Of a stretch of 64,000 nt of DNA, positions 32,728 to 42,584 are shown one piece after another (the stretch's first letter is position 1; every line of letters begins with the position of its first letter). The notes beneath the pieces are model-generated. The model made no database searches. It had not been told where the DNA came from and saw only the letters and a program-made list of their open reading frames with translations. The stretch is from positions 62,001-126,000 of the forward strand of contig CALLUD010000002.1 of the NCBI GenBank assembly GCA_938011325.1, written 5' to 3'. Origin of the DNA: an uncultured Spartobacteria bacterium (GTDB lineage: Bacteria > Verrucomicrobiota > Verrucomicrobiia > Chthoniobacterales > JAATET01). The position numbers and the translations under genes were made by a program.

Positions 32728-34539
32728 ATGAACTCCCGACGTCCGATTCTCATCTACGATGGCGACTGCCATTTTTGCACGCGATGGATCGCGCGATGGC
32801 GGGTGGCGACGGGGGACAAGGTCGAGTATCGCGCCGTGCAGGATGGGGAGTTTCCCGAGATCCCGCCCGGGGCGGCTGAGCGTTCGGTGCAATTTCTGGA
32901 TGCCGAGGGGCGGCGCTTCGAACGGGCGCGCGCGGTGTTTCTCGCGCTTGCGACGAACTCGTGGATCGGGCGCGCTCTCGACTGGGCGTATCGAAAGGTG
33001 CCGGGTTTCGCGGCGGTGAGCGACGGCTTCTATGACGTCGTTGCGAAGAACCGGATGCTGTTCTCACGCGCGACGCGACTGCTGTGGGGGCGGGACGTGC
33101 TGCCGCCGAGCTATGCCGTGGCGACAATGCTCTTTCTCCGGCTGCTGGGGCTGATCTACCTCATCGCGTTCGTCTCGTATGGGGTGCAGGCGGACGGATT
33201 GATTGGACCAAACGGGATTCTCCCCGTGGCGCAAATGCAGGCATGGGTTGCCGAACATTTCGCCGACGATGCCTGGCACGTCTGGCCGTCGCTGACCTGG
33301 CTCGGTCCGCCGGATGTGATGGTGACCGTGCTCACATGGGTTGGAGTGCTGTGCGCGGTGCTTGTGATGCTTGGAATGTGGCAGCCATTCGCGCTCGCCG
33401 GGGCGTGGATTTGCTATCTGTCGCTCGTTACGGCCGGGCAGCTTTTCTATCTGTTCCAATGGGACTCGCTGCTGCTGGAGACGGGACTGCTGGCGGTGTT
33501 TGCGGCGCCGTGCTTCTCGCGACCGAATCTGAAAATGCGGCGTCCGTCGCGCCTCGCGCATTTCCTTCTCGTCTGGCTGCTCTTCCGTCTGATGTTTGCC
33601 TCGGGCGTGGTGAAGCTGACAAGCGGAGACCCGGTCTGGCACAGCCTCGAGGCGCTGGAGTTTCATTATTTCACGCAACCGATTCCGAATCCGATCGCGT
33701 GGTTTGTCGCTCAGGCACCAGCGTGGTTTCAGAAAGTCTCGTGCGGCATCATGTTCGCGATCGAGCTGGTGCTTCCGTTCTTCGTGTTTCTGCCGCGCCG
33801 ACCGCGAATGATCGCGTTCTTCGCGTTTTTCGCGCTGCAGGTGGTCATCGAACTCACGGGCAACTATGGATTCTTCAATCTGCTCACGGCGGCGCTGGCG
33901 CTTTTGCTCGTGGACGACGCGGTGTGGCCTCGCATTCCGGCGGGCTGGATCGCGCAGAAGGTGACGTGGTCGCGGTGGATCCTGATTCCCGTCGCCGCCG
34001 CGTATTTCCTGCTGAGCCTCGTGCCGCTGGCGGGGACCTTTCGCACAACGAAGCCGATTCCGACGGCAGTGCTGGATGCCTACGAGTGGCTGGCGCCATT
34101 CCGTTTTGTGAACGGCTATGGCCTCTTCGCGCGAATGACGACGGAGCGTCCGGAGATCCTCGTGCAGGGCAGCAATGATGGACGCGTGTGGGAGACGTAT
34201 GAATTCAAATACAAGCCCGGGCGGCTTGATCGTCCGCCGCCGTTTGTCGCGCCCTACATGCCGCGCCTCGACTGGCAGATGTGGTTCGCCGCGCTTGGAG
34301 ATGTGCGGCGGAATCCGTGGTTTCTGAACTTCATGGCCCGCCTGTTCGAGGCGCGACCCGAGGTGCTTGCCCTGCTTGCCAGCGATCCCTTCGAGGGCAA
34401 GCCGCCGCGTTATTTGCGGGCGCTCGTGGACGAATATCGATTCACGACATTCGCGGAGCGTCGCGCATCAGGCGACTGGTGGGCGACCGAGCCCCGTGGA
34501 ATCTACCTTCCGGAGATTCGCCGGGAGCAGCTGGAATGA
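32728..34539 (+). CDS. DCC thiol-redox domain fused to lipase maturation factor-like membrane protein
   Basis: 603 residues. Residues ~5-120 form a DCC (DUF393) domain with the motif YDGDCHFC; the redox pair is C14-H-F-C17, giving a thioredoxin-like fold. From ~130 to ~430 there are about nine hydrophobic helices with residues typical of the LMF1 family: WDSLLLETGLLAVF, HFLLVWLLFRLMFASGVVKL, DPVWHSLEALEFHYFTQPIPN. The C-terminal soluble part has GLFARMTTERPEI, RLDWQMWFAALG and LL..DPF..KPPRYLRA, also LMF-like. In animals LMF1 helps lipases fold in the ER; the bacterial role is unknown, but fusion to a thiol domain suggests disulfide handling. Confidence 0.82.
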   Translation: MNSRRPILIYDGDCHFCTRWIARWRVATGDKVEYRAVQDGEFPEIPPGAAERSVQFLDAEGRRFERARAVFLALATNSWIGRALDWAYRKVPGFAAVSDGFYDVVAKNRMLFSRATRLLWGRDVLPPSYAVATMLFLRLLGLIYLIAFVSYGVQADGLIGPNGILPVAQMQAWVAEHFADDAWHVWPSLTWLGPPDVMVTVLTWVGVLCAVLVMLGMWQPFALAGAWICYLSLVTAGQLFYLFQWDSLLLETGLLAVFAAPCFSRPNLKMRRPSRLAHFLLVWLLFRLMFASGVVKLTSGDPVWHSLEALEFHYFTQPIPNPIAWFVAQAPAWFQKVSCGIMFAIELVLPFFVFLPRRPRMIAFFAFFALQVVIELTGNYGFFNLLTAALALLLVDDAVWPRIPAGWIAQKVTWSRWILIPVAAAYFLLSLVPLAGTFRTTKPIPTAVLDAYEWLAPFRFVNGYGLFARMTTERPEILVQGSNDGRVWETYEFKYKPGRLDRPPPFVAPYMPRLDWQMWFAALGDVRRNPWFLNFMARLFEARPEVLALLASDPFEGKPPRYLRALVDEYRFTTFAERRASGDWWATEPRGIYLPEIRREQLE

Positions 34540-34545
34540 TCCCGC

Positions 34546-35310
34546 CTACGCCGTGGCGCTGGTCGTCTCGCGAATTGAAGCCGCGGTGTAGTCGCGATTG
34601 AGCATCGCGATGAAGCTGGCCGGAATGTGCGCCGGGCAGACCGCCTCGCATTCGTAGTAGTTCGAGCAGTTGCCGAAGCCTTCGGCGTCCATCTGGCGGA
34701 CCATGCCGAGCACGCGACGATCCTTCTCGGGCTTTCCTTGCGGAAGGAGATTCAGGTGTGCCGCCTTGGCGCTGACGAAGAGCATCGCCGAGCTGTTCGG
34801 GCACGCGGCCACGCAGGCGCCGCAGCCGATGCACGCAGCGGCGTCCATTGCGGTGTCCGCGATGGGTTTCGGAATGGGCAGTGCGTTTGCGTCGGGTGCG
34901 GAGCCGGAGCGCTCGGAGATGAAACCGCCGGCTTGAATGATCCGGTCGAGGGCGCCGCGGTTGACGGCGAGATCCTTTTGCAGCGGAAAGGCTCCCGCGC
35001 GAAATGGCTCGATCGTGATCGTCTCGCCGTCCTTGAACTTCCGCATGTAGAGCTGGCAGGTGGTGCCCACGCCGCGGTCCTTCCCATGCGGGACGCCGTT
35101 GATCGTGAGGCTGCACATGCCGCAGATGCCCTCGCGACAGTCGTGGTCGAAGGCGATCGGCTCCTCGCCCTTGCTGACGAGATCCTCGTTGACGATGTCG
35201 AGCATCTCGAGGAACGAGGCTTCGGACGGAATGTTGCGCGCCTCGTAGTCGACGAGTTTGCCGGTGCCGCTTGTGCCGTTCTGGCGCCAGACTTTGAGGT
35301 GGAAGTTCAT
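34546..35310 (-). CDS. sdhB: Succinate dehydrogenase/fumarate reductase iron-sulfur subunit
   Basis: 254 residues. [2Fe-2S] ligands in HDCREGICGMCS and TTCQLYM; C-terminal cluster ligands in CIGCGACVAACPN and GNCSNYYECEAVCP for the [4Fe-4S] and [3Fe-4S] centres. The order and sequence fit the B. subtilis/Chlamydia-like (B-type) enzyme. Third gene of sdhC-sdhA-sdhB, 46 bases after sdhA. Its stop is six bases from the convergent DCC-LMF gene. Confidence 0.94.
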   Translation of the reverse strand: MNFHLKVWRQNGTSGTGKLVDYEARNIPSEASFLEMLDIVNEDLVSKGEEPIAFDHDCREGICGMCSLTINGVPHGKDRGVGTTCQLYMRKFKDGETITIEPFRAGAFPLQKDLAVNRGALDRIIQAGGFISERSGSAPDANALPIPKPIADTAMDAAACIGCGACVAACPNSSAMLFVSAKAAHLNLLPQGKPEKDRRVLGMVRQMDAEGFGNCSNYYECEAVCPAHIPASFIAMLNRDYTAASIRETTSATA

Positions 35311-35356
35311 GTCGGGAATTGAGTGCTGAAAGTTGTGCGAAGCTGCGGGTGGAGAC

Positions 35357-37273
<1,917 letters not shown>

Positions 37274-37282
37274 CGTAAAGAA

Positions 37283-38002
37283 CTAGCGACCGAAGCCGAG
37301 AAGAACGGAGACGGGAATGGAGGAGAATCCGAGGAACAAGCCCCACGCAATCACGCGACCGGCGATCTGGAAGACGGGTTGAAGCTTTTTGTTGGTGAGG
37401 CCGAGCGTCTGGAAAAGGCTCGCGATGCCGTGGCTGAGGTGAAACGCGAGGAGCGCCAGCGAGATGATGTAGAAGGCGCTGACAAGCGGATTGCTGAAAC
37501 CGACGACGACCATGCGGAACACGTTGTGCACCTCCTCGCCGTGAAGGTTGTATTCGTAGGTCCGGAAGGCGGGATCGATGTTCCGCGTCGTGAAGTGGAG
37601 GATGTGGAAAACGACGAAGGCGAAAACCACCAACCCCGTGAGCCGCATCGTGCGGACGCCGACGGAGGCCTGGATGGTATTTTTGACCACATACTTCGAA
37701 GGCCGGGCGGCCTGATTCTCCTTCCAGAGGAGCATCGTGAAATAGATGTGCAGGCCAACGGCGGCGAGGAGACCGATGCGCGCGACCCAGAGAAGGGGGC
37801 CCAGCTCACGAAGGTGCTTCGCGTAGGCGTTCATCCAGTCCGGCCCGAGGAAGAACGTGAGGTTTCCGCCGAGATGCCCGATGACGAAGAGCACGAGCAA
37901 TGTGCCGGTGACGGCGACGATGGTCTTTTTGCCGATGGAGGACAGAAGCCAGGCCGCGATCGGATTGCGGCGGGCAGGTGAAGAAGTAATGGCAGCTCCC
38001 AT
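37283..38002 (-). CDS. sdhC: Succinate dehydrogenase cytochrome b subunit (B-type, five helices)
   Basis: Membrane anchor binding heme and menaquinone for the SdhAB catalytic head. About 239 residues from the ATG at 38002; an upstream in-frame TTG would add 14 residues without conserved content. Five hydrophobic helices. Candidate heme-ligand His residues: VIGHLGGNL, VGLHIYFTML, VVFHILHFT and FHLSHGIASLFQTLG. Matches the single-polypeptide cytochrome b558 anchor of B. subtilis-type enzymes. First gene of the sdhCAB operon; no clear Shine-Dalgarno is visible. Confidence 0.9.
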   Translation of the reverse strand: MGAAITSSPARRNPIAAWLLSSIGKKTIVAVTGTLLVLFVIGHLGGNLTFFLGPDWMNAYAKHLRELGPLLWVARIGLLAAVGLHIYFTMLLWKENQAARPSKYVVKNTIQASVGVRTMRLTGLVVFAFVVFHILHFTTRNIDPAFRTYEYNLHGEEVHNVFRMVVVGFSNPLVSAFYIISLALLAFHLSHGIASLFQTLGLTNKKLQPVFQIAGRVIAWGLFLGFSSIPVSVLLGFGR

Positions 38003-38123
38003 GAATGTATTAGAAGGACTAATGGATGCGTCGGAAGATTGCAATTCCCTCGCGGGATGAAGAGCGATCCAATCGAGAGATCAGTTGATGACGATCACGG
38101 CTGGTGCCGTGCCGACGCGAGGT

Positions 38124-38774
38124 TCAGGGGATCTGGCCGTCCTTGTAAACGAGCCAGAGAGAGTCGTCGTAATCCTCTTCGCGGATGAAGCGGGCCGAGC
38201 CGTCGGCAAACATGTAGTTCGACCCGTCGCCGTAGGCTCTTTTGTTGAGGATGGAGTTGTTGTTGCCCTCGGCGAAGTCCATGTAGAAGTGGCCGGAGCC
38301 GGAGTTGCAGGCCATCAGAATGGTCTGGCTCGGGGAGTCCATCTGGTTGATGCGCACCTGCACGGTGTCGTCCCGAAACGCGCCGACGTCATTGAAGCCA
38401 TTCATGAAATAGCTCGTGTTGTTGCGGCCGTTGTTGAGCGGGTCGCGTTTGGTGAGGAGGAAATTCCCCTTGTCGCCGGGGTCGGCATACACCTTGAGAT
38501 CTTTCAGATAATCGTGAAGGAGGCGGGGCCACTTGTCGCCGGCGTTGGGACCATCCAGCCGGCGGGGGAGCTTGAGGTCGTTGTCGCTTGCATACATCTG
38601 TGCGGCGCTCCCGAGCTGGCGCATGTTGTTCAACGACGCGGTGGCGTGACCGCGTTTCATCATTCCGGGGGCGACGGCGAAGACAAGCCCGACGAGGACC
38701 GCGATGATCGCCACCGCGGCGAGGAGTTCGATCAGGGTAAATGCGGCGCGACTTTTGGTCATGACCGGCAGCAT
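38124..38774 (-). CDS. Type II secretion/type IV pilin-like pseudopilin with ADG motif
   Basis: 216 residues. Prepilin signal KSRAAFTLIELLAAVAIIAVL (cleavage before F, Glu5) near the N-terminus, a helix (NNMRQLGSAAQMYASDNDLKLP), and the C-terminal motif NYMFADGSARF, related to the H-x9-DG group that is abundant in planctomycetes and verrucomicrobia. Role (pseudopilus, surface fibre) unknown. The start could be the ATG at 38774 or at 38762. No secretion genes adjoin it. A hairpin lies just upstream. Confidence 0.85.
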   Translation of the reverse strand: MLPVMTKSRAAFTLIELLAAVAIIAVLVGLVFAVAPGMMKRGHATASLNNMRQLGSAAQMYASDNDLKLPRRLDGPNAGDKWPRLLHDYLKDLKVYADPGDKGNFLLTKRDPLNNGRNNTSYFMNGFNDVGAFRDDTVQVRINQMDSPSQTILMACNSGSGHFYMDFAEGNNNSILNKRAYGDGSNYMFADGSARFIREEDYDDSLWLVYKDGQIP

Positions 38775-38787
38775 GAAGGATGAAACA

Positions 38788-38820
38788 CCCCGTTTTCGGA
38801 AATGATGCGAGGAAACGGGG
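38788..38820 (-). promoter_or_regulatory. Hairpin upstream of the pseudopilin gene
   Basis: CCCCGTTT (38788-38795) pairs with AAACGGGG (38813-38820), an 8-bp stem with a 17-base loop. It ends 13 bases before the pseudopilin ATG, so in the mRNA it could restrict ribosome access. Confidence 0.35.
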
Positions 38821-38946
38821 AAAAGTCAAATGGCGTAGTGGGGAAGGCACGGATTTGGTTGGGAGGGAGAGTCGTGGCGCCGGAAATGGCTTAAGTTGCA
38901 CTGGCAAATTGGAAGAAGGTTGCTAATTTTCCTCGCCCCCCAATCG

Positions 38947-41919
38947 ATGCAGATCCCCCGTATTTCCTTCCCTGCGCGTGTCCTCCGGCGGGAGTCGGTG
39001 GCTTTCCCCCCTGTCCGCGCTGTTGCGTTGATCGCCTGTGCGACCCTCGGGCTCGCAGCGTCGGTGCAGGCCTATACGAACCCGATCACCGTGCCGGAGT
39101 CGTGGCGATGGAACAACGGCTCGTTCTACGGAGAGGGCGATCCCTACATTCTCAAGTTCAACGGCGTTTATTACCTCTACGTTTCCACCGTTGATGACAA
39201 ACCGGGGGTCAAGGTCTGGTCGTCGGTCGACCTCGTGAATTGGGAATATCGCGGGCTCTGCGCCACGGAGGAGCTCACCAAGGGTGCCTACGCGCCGGAG
39301 GTGGTTTACTGGAACGGCACGTTCTACATGTATACATCGCCCGCGGGGAACGGGCATTACGTCCTCTCGAGCCAAAGCCCCATCGGCCCGTTTACCGCAA
39401 TCACGGGGAATCTGGGCATGAGCATCGATGGGCATGTGTTCATCGACGATGACGGGAAATGGTGGTTCTACCATGCGGCGAACGCGAACATCACCGTGCG
39501 GCCGATGTCTTCGCCGACGAGCTTTGGCGCGGGCACCGGCACCGGCTCGAACATGCACAACCGCTGGACCGAGGCGCCTTTCGTCATCAAGCGGTTCGGG
39601 CGGTATCACATGACCTACTCGGGGAACCACATCTGGAACCGCGCCTACCGCATCGATTGGTCCACGAGTGGAAGTCCCGACGGCCAATTCACCCCGCTCG
39701 CCGACCAGAATCCCGTGCTCATTCGCACCGAGGGCCCGCACGCCGGGCTCGGCCACAACTGCATCATCGTCGGCCCGGATCTCGACACCCATTACATCGT
39801 CTACCAGGCCCATGGGAATCCTGGCCGATACATTCATCTCGACCGCATCTCCTGGAACGGTCACAAGCCGATCGTGCTCGGTCCGACCCTTTGGGGGCAG
39901 CCGGATCCCGCGCGACCCGCCTTCGAGGAACGTTGGAGTGGCGGGATCGGTGGCAGATGGTTCGTGTCAGGTGGCGGCACGTGGTCGGTCACGAATGGAA
40001 TGGTCGTCCAGTTGTCCACGGCTGGGGGGCAATGGGACAAGCTGCTCGCGACCGCTGCGTCCGGCCCGGATTACACAGCCGAAATCAACCTCCGGCGCGT
40101 GAGTGGCGGCCCCGGATACGGCGCGATGTTTTCCTATGTCGATGCGAACAACCACGGCCGCGTGTCGTTGAACAGTCAGACGAACCAGATCGAGACGACC
40201 TTTCGCATCAATGGCATGGATCTTCCGGTGGAAACCGCGACGCTGCCGGGCGGATTCAATCACGAAGCCTGGCACGTCCTGCGCATCGAGAAATCCGGTG
40301 ACACATTCCGATTCCACGTCGATGGCATGTTGCGCAGCAGCCGCACGGTTGCAGGCCTCGGCGGCGGCAGGATCGGTTGCGCGACATGGCAGACGAGTGC
40401 GCAGTTTGGATATGTTGCGTTCAACAACCTGGTGGATGGAAACGGCGCGTGGAGCGCCTCGCAGCCGGTGCCTGGCGTCGTCGAAGCCGTGCACTTTTTG
40501 CCCGGCGACAAGGGGTCCTCCGACACCACCCCAGGCAACGCGGCCGGTGGCTATCGTGCGGGTGATGTCGATATCCGCCCCGGTCCGGGCGACGATTTCG
40601 TGGTCACGGGCATTGCCGCGGGGGAACGGCTCGCCTACCGCGTAAACGTCGCGGAGAGCGGACGCTACGACGTGGCGTTTCGCGTGGCGGCTCCCGAGGA
40701 AGGAGGCCGCATTGTTTTGTGGGACGGATATCAACCGGTCACGGACGCGATTTCGATTCCAGCCACCGGTGGCTCCGATGCGTGGCGCACGGTGATCGTT
40801 CGCAACGTCCAGCTCACCGCTGGTGACCGGACCCTGACGGTCGAGTTTGTCCAGGGCGGCTTCGACTATTCGCGAATGACGATCACCCGCTCGGAGGCTG
40901 CGACGCCGTTCACGAGCACGTTCACGATGAATGCTTCGGGGTGGACCCGTTTCGACGGGGATTGGGAGGTATCCGGCGGCACCTACAACGTGAATGCCAA
41001 GCCGTTTGGCAAGGTGGTTCGCGGAAACGTGGGTTGGAGGGACTATGTGATCGAGGCGGATATCAACCGCCGCGTGGCCTCCGGCGACGCGGGCATTCTC
41101 GTGCGGGTCAACAACCCGTCCGACGGCACGGACCGGGTGACTTCCCCCGATTACCTTCAGGGATACTACGCGTTCCTCAACGACTCGGGCGTTCACCTCG
41201 GGAAGTTCAACTATGGGTGGCTCCGGCTCGTGAGTTCCCCAGGCACGTTCCCCGCGGATGCCTGGCATCACATGAAGGTCATTGTGAGCGGTGCGCGCAT
41301 TCGGATTTTCGTGGGGGACATGACCACGCCGCTCATCGACCATGTGGACGACGCCCCAAACGCGTTCACGAACGGCAAGGTCGGTCTGCGCGCGCTGAAT
41401 ACCGAGGCGTCGTTCGACAACGTCTCGCTCGCTCCCTACACGGAGCCGACACCCGAGCCGACACCCGAGCCGACACCCGAGCCGACACCCGAGCCGACAC
41501 CCGAGCCAACACCCGAACCAACACCCGAACCAACACCCGAACCAACACCCGAACCAACACCCGAGCCGACACCCGAACCAACACCCGAACCAACACCCGA
41601 ACCAACACCGTCTCCGACTCCCGACCCGCTGCCGGATGTCGTTTCGCCGAAAGTCGAGTTTTCGAAGACCATTTCGGTCAAACGGGTGCAGAACACGTTG
41701 CGTCTACGGGGATATGTGAAGCACGAATCCGGGATTCGAAAGTTGCGGGCGTGGGTCAACGGCAAGCGCGTTTCCATTCGAGGCACGCGGCCGTGGCGCA
41801 TCCGGATTCCCGCGGAGGAGGGGAGGTTTGCGATTCGGCTCAAGGTGAAGCCGAAGAAAGGATCGCCCAGCACACGGACCTACCGCGTGCGTGCAATCGT
41901 TCAACCTGAAGCCCGGTAA
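38947..41919 (+). CDS. Secreted multidomain GH43-type glycosidase with (EPTP) linker
   Basis: 990 residues from the ATG at 38947 (start of the signal peptide ending near SVQAYTNP; an upstream TTG/ATG-type start adds an unlikely extension). GH43 five-bladed propeller at ~50-335: GEGDPYILKFNGVYYLYVS (first catalytic Asp), FIDDDGKWWFYHA, TEAPFVIKRFGRYHMTYSG (Glu). Then a LamG/3-keto-disaccharide-hydrolase-like sandwich (~335-500), a CBM6-like domain (~515-655, YRAGDVDI, GERLAYRVNVAESGRYDVAFRVA), a second LamG-like domain (~660-830), the repeat linker (833-888) and a ~100-residue Ig-like basic C-terminal domain. Probably attacks arabinan/xylan-type chains; specificity not decidable. Confidence 0.83.
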   Translation: MQIPRISFPARVLRRESVAFPPVRAVALIACATLGLAASVQAYTNPITVPESWRWNNGSFYGEGDPYILKFNGVYYLYVSTVDDKPGVKVWSSVDLVNWEYRGLCATEELTKGAYAPEVVYWNGTFYMYTSPAGNGHYVLSSQSPIGPFTAITGNLGMSIDGHVFIDDDGKWWFYHAANANITVRPMSSPTSFGAGTGTGSNMHNRWTEAPFVIKRFGRYHMTYSGNHIWNRAYRIDWSTSGSPDGQFTPLADQNPVLIRTEGPHAGLGHNCIIVGPDLDTHYIVYQAHGNPGRYIHLDRISWNGHKPIVLGPTLWGQPDPARPAFEERWSGGIGGRWFVSGGGTWSVTNGMVVQLSTAGGQWDKLLATAASGPDYTAEINLRRVSGGPGYGAMFSYVDANNHGRVSLNSQTNQIETTFRINGMDLPVETATLPGGFNHEAWHVLRIEKSGDTFRFHVDGMLRSSRTVAGLGGGRIGCATWQTSAQFGYVAFNNLVDGNGAWSASQPVPGVVEAVHFLPGDKGSSDTTPGNAAGGYRAGDVDIRPGPGDDFVVTGIAAGERLAYRVNVAESGRYDVAFRVAAPEEGGRIVLWDGYQPVTDAISIPATGGSDAWRTVIVRNVQLTAGDRTLTVEFVQGGFDYSRMTITRSEAATPFTSTFTMNASGWTRFDGDWEVSGGTYNVNAKPFGKVVRGNVGWRDYVIEADINRRVASGDAGILVRVNNPSDGTDRVTSPDYLQGYYAFLNDSGVHLGKFNYGWLRLVSSPGTFPADAWHHMKVIVSGARIRIFVGDMTTPLIDHVDDAPNAFTNGKVGLRALNTEASFDNVSLAPYTEPTPEPTPEPTPEPTPEPTPEPTPEPTPEPTPEPTPEPTPEPTPEPTPEPTPEPTPSPTPDPLPDVVSPKVEFSKTISVKRVQNTLRLRGYVKHESGIRKLRAWVNGKRVSIRGTRPWRIRIPAEEGRFAIRLKVKPKKGSPSTRTYRVRAIVQPEAR
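41443..41610 (+). repeat. Fourteen 12-bp tandem repeats encoding (Glu-Pro-Thr-Pro)
   Basis: Fourteen in-frame 12-base units. Units 1-5 and 11 are GAGCCGACACCC, unit 6 is GAGCCAACACCC, units 7-10, 12 and 13 are GAACCAACACCC, unit 14 ends in G. A variant SPTP unit follows. The block of two synonymous types suggests expansion by copying of neighbours. It makes an extended, rigid linker before the last domain. Confidence 0.95.
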
Positions 41920-41972
41920 GTAAAAATTCCCGGATCGCGGCGGGTCGATGCTTATCGGGGCTGTCGGGAGAT

Positions 41973-41993
41973 CCCACCTTGGAAAAAGGTGGG
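41973..41993. other. Hairpin overlapping the encoded 3' CCA end of tRNA-His
   Basis: CCCACCTT (41973-41980) pairs perfectly with AAGGTGGG (41986-41993), 5-base loop. The right arm contains the last four bases of tRNA-His (discriminator plus CCA). In the precursor the trailer could thus pair with the 3' end of the tRNA. It could also mark the end of the GH43 transcript on the other strand; there is no T-run. Confidence 0.45.
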
Positions 41994-42065
41994 GTGACCG
42001 ACGGGACTCGAACCCGCAACAACCAGAACCACAATCTGGGGCTCTACCATTGAGCTACGGTCACC
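41990..42065 (-). tRNA. tRNA-His (GTG anticodon)
   Basis: Reading the minus strand from 42065 to 41990 gives a full cloverleaf: acceptor GGTGACCG / CGGTCACC, D arm GCTC..GAGC with loop AATGGTA, anticodon stem CCAGA/TCTGG around the loop TTGTGGT (anticodon GTG), T arm GCGGG TTCGAGT CCCGT. The extra G at -1 (42065) faces C73 (41993), the special identity feature of tRNA-His. CCA is encoded (41992-41990). Confidence 0.96.
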
Positions 42066-42070
42066 ATTTG

Positions 42071-42087
42071 TGTCGTCCGGGACGACA
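42071..42087. other. Perfect 8-bp inverted repeat in the tRNA-His leader
   Basis: TGTCGTCCGGGACGACA reads as TGTCGTCC, one base, GGACGACA. It lies five bases upstream of the tRNA 5' end, between the promoter and the mature tRNA, so it would form a stable hairpin in the precursor near the RNase P site. Confidence 0.5.
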
Positions 42088-42097
42088 GCGGACCGGG

Positions 42098-42127
42098 TTT
42101 ATTCCGCTTTCTTTCGGGTTTTGTCAA
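42098..42127 (-). promoter_or_regulatory. Promoter of tRNA-His
   Basis: On the minus strand a perfect TTGACA (42127-42122) is followed after 18 bases by AATAAA (42103-42098). The transcript would start near 42090, about 25 bases before the mature tRNA end. Confidence 0.6.
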
Positions 42128-42150
42128 TCGTGATTCCCGTGCCGCGGTTG

Positions 42151-42486
42151 TCAGCGACGCCATTGGAAGGCGACGGGCGGAACCTCGATCGGTTCGTCGA
42201 GAAGTGGGGCGCGCTTTTCCCGGGGTGCGGGCACGTCCACGGTCGCGGTTGTGGAAAACGTCAGAGGTGCCGCCACAGAATAGATCGGACCCGAGGTGTA
42301 GGAGATGTAGGAGGGCCCGATCCAGTAATAGGCGGGCTGGTAGTAGCAATATCGCGGCACGTAGCAACGGGGCGCGGTGTAGCGGGGCGCGCAGAAGTTT
42401 CCGCCGAATTGGAATGCGACGCGCAGGCCCGCCCAGGCGGGCTGGCTGCCGATGAACAGGAGCGCGATGATGACGAGTTTCCTCAC
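42151..42486 (-). CDS. Small secreted Tyr/Pro/Cys-rich protein of unknown function
   Basis: Not recognised. From the GTG at 42486 the protein is 111 residues and starts with a clean signal peptide (RKLVIIALLFIGSQPAWA); an upstream in-frame ATG at 42582 would give 143 residues but bury the signal behind 32 unlikely residues. The mature part is rich in Tyr, Pro and Cys (APRCYVPRYCYYQPAYYW), then GPIYSVAAPLTFSTTAT and a charged end. It resembles YXXP-type envelope proteins of low complexity. It sits upstream of tRNA-His on the same strand and is divergent from queH. Coding status is likely but the start is uncertain. Confidence 0.55.
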   Translation of the reverse strand: MRKLVIIALLFIGSQPAWAGLRVAFQFGGNFCAPRYTAPRCYVPRYCYYQPAYYWIGPSYISYTSGPIYSVAAPLTFSTTATVDVPAPREKRAPLLDEPIEVPPVAFQWRR

Positions 42487-42584
42487 GGCGACATTGCCAA
42501 TGAACGCCGGAAATCGGGGAAACGCAACGCCGAAGCTCCCGGCGACCATTGACGCCTTCCGGTTCCTTCGTAAGGATGACACCC

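Noticed and set aside
38896..38927. Promoter TTGCAC ... GCTAAT for the GH43 gene
   Set aside because: The spacer would be 20 bases, outside the usual 16-18 range.
38896..38946. N-terminal extension of the GH43 protein starting upstream of 38947
   Set aside because: It puts 17 extra residues before a normal signal peptide; the ATG at 38947 fits better.
41443..41610. CRISPR-like array
   Set aside because: The repeat is 12 bases with no spacers and is in frame as an EPTP linker.
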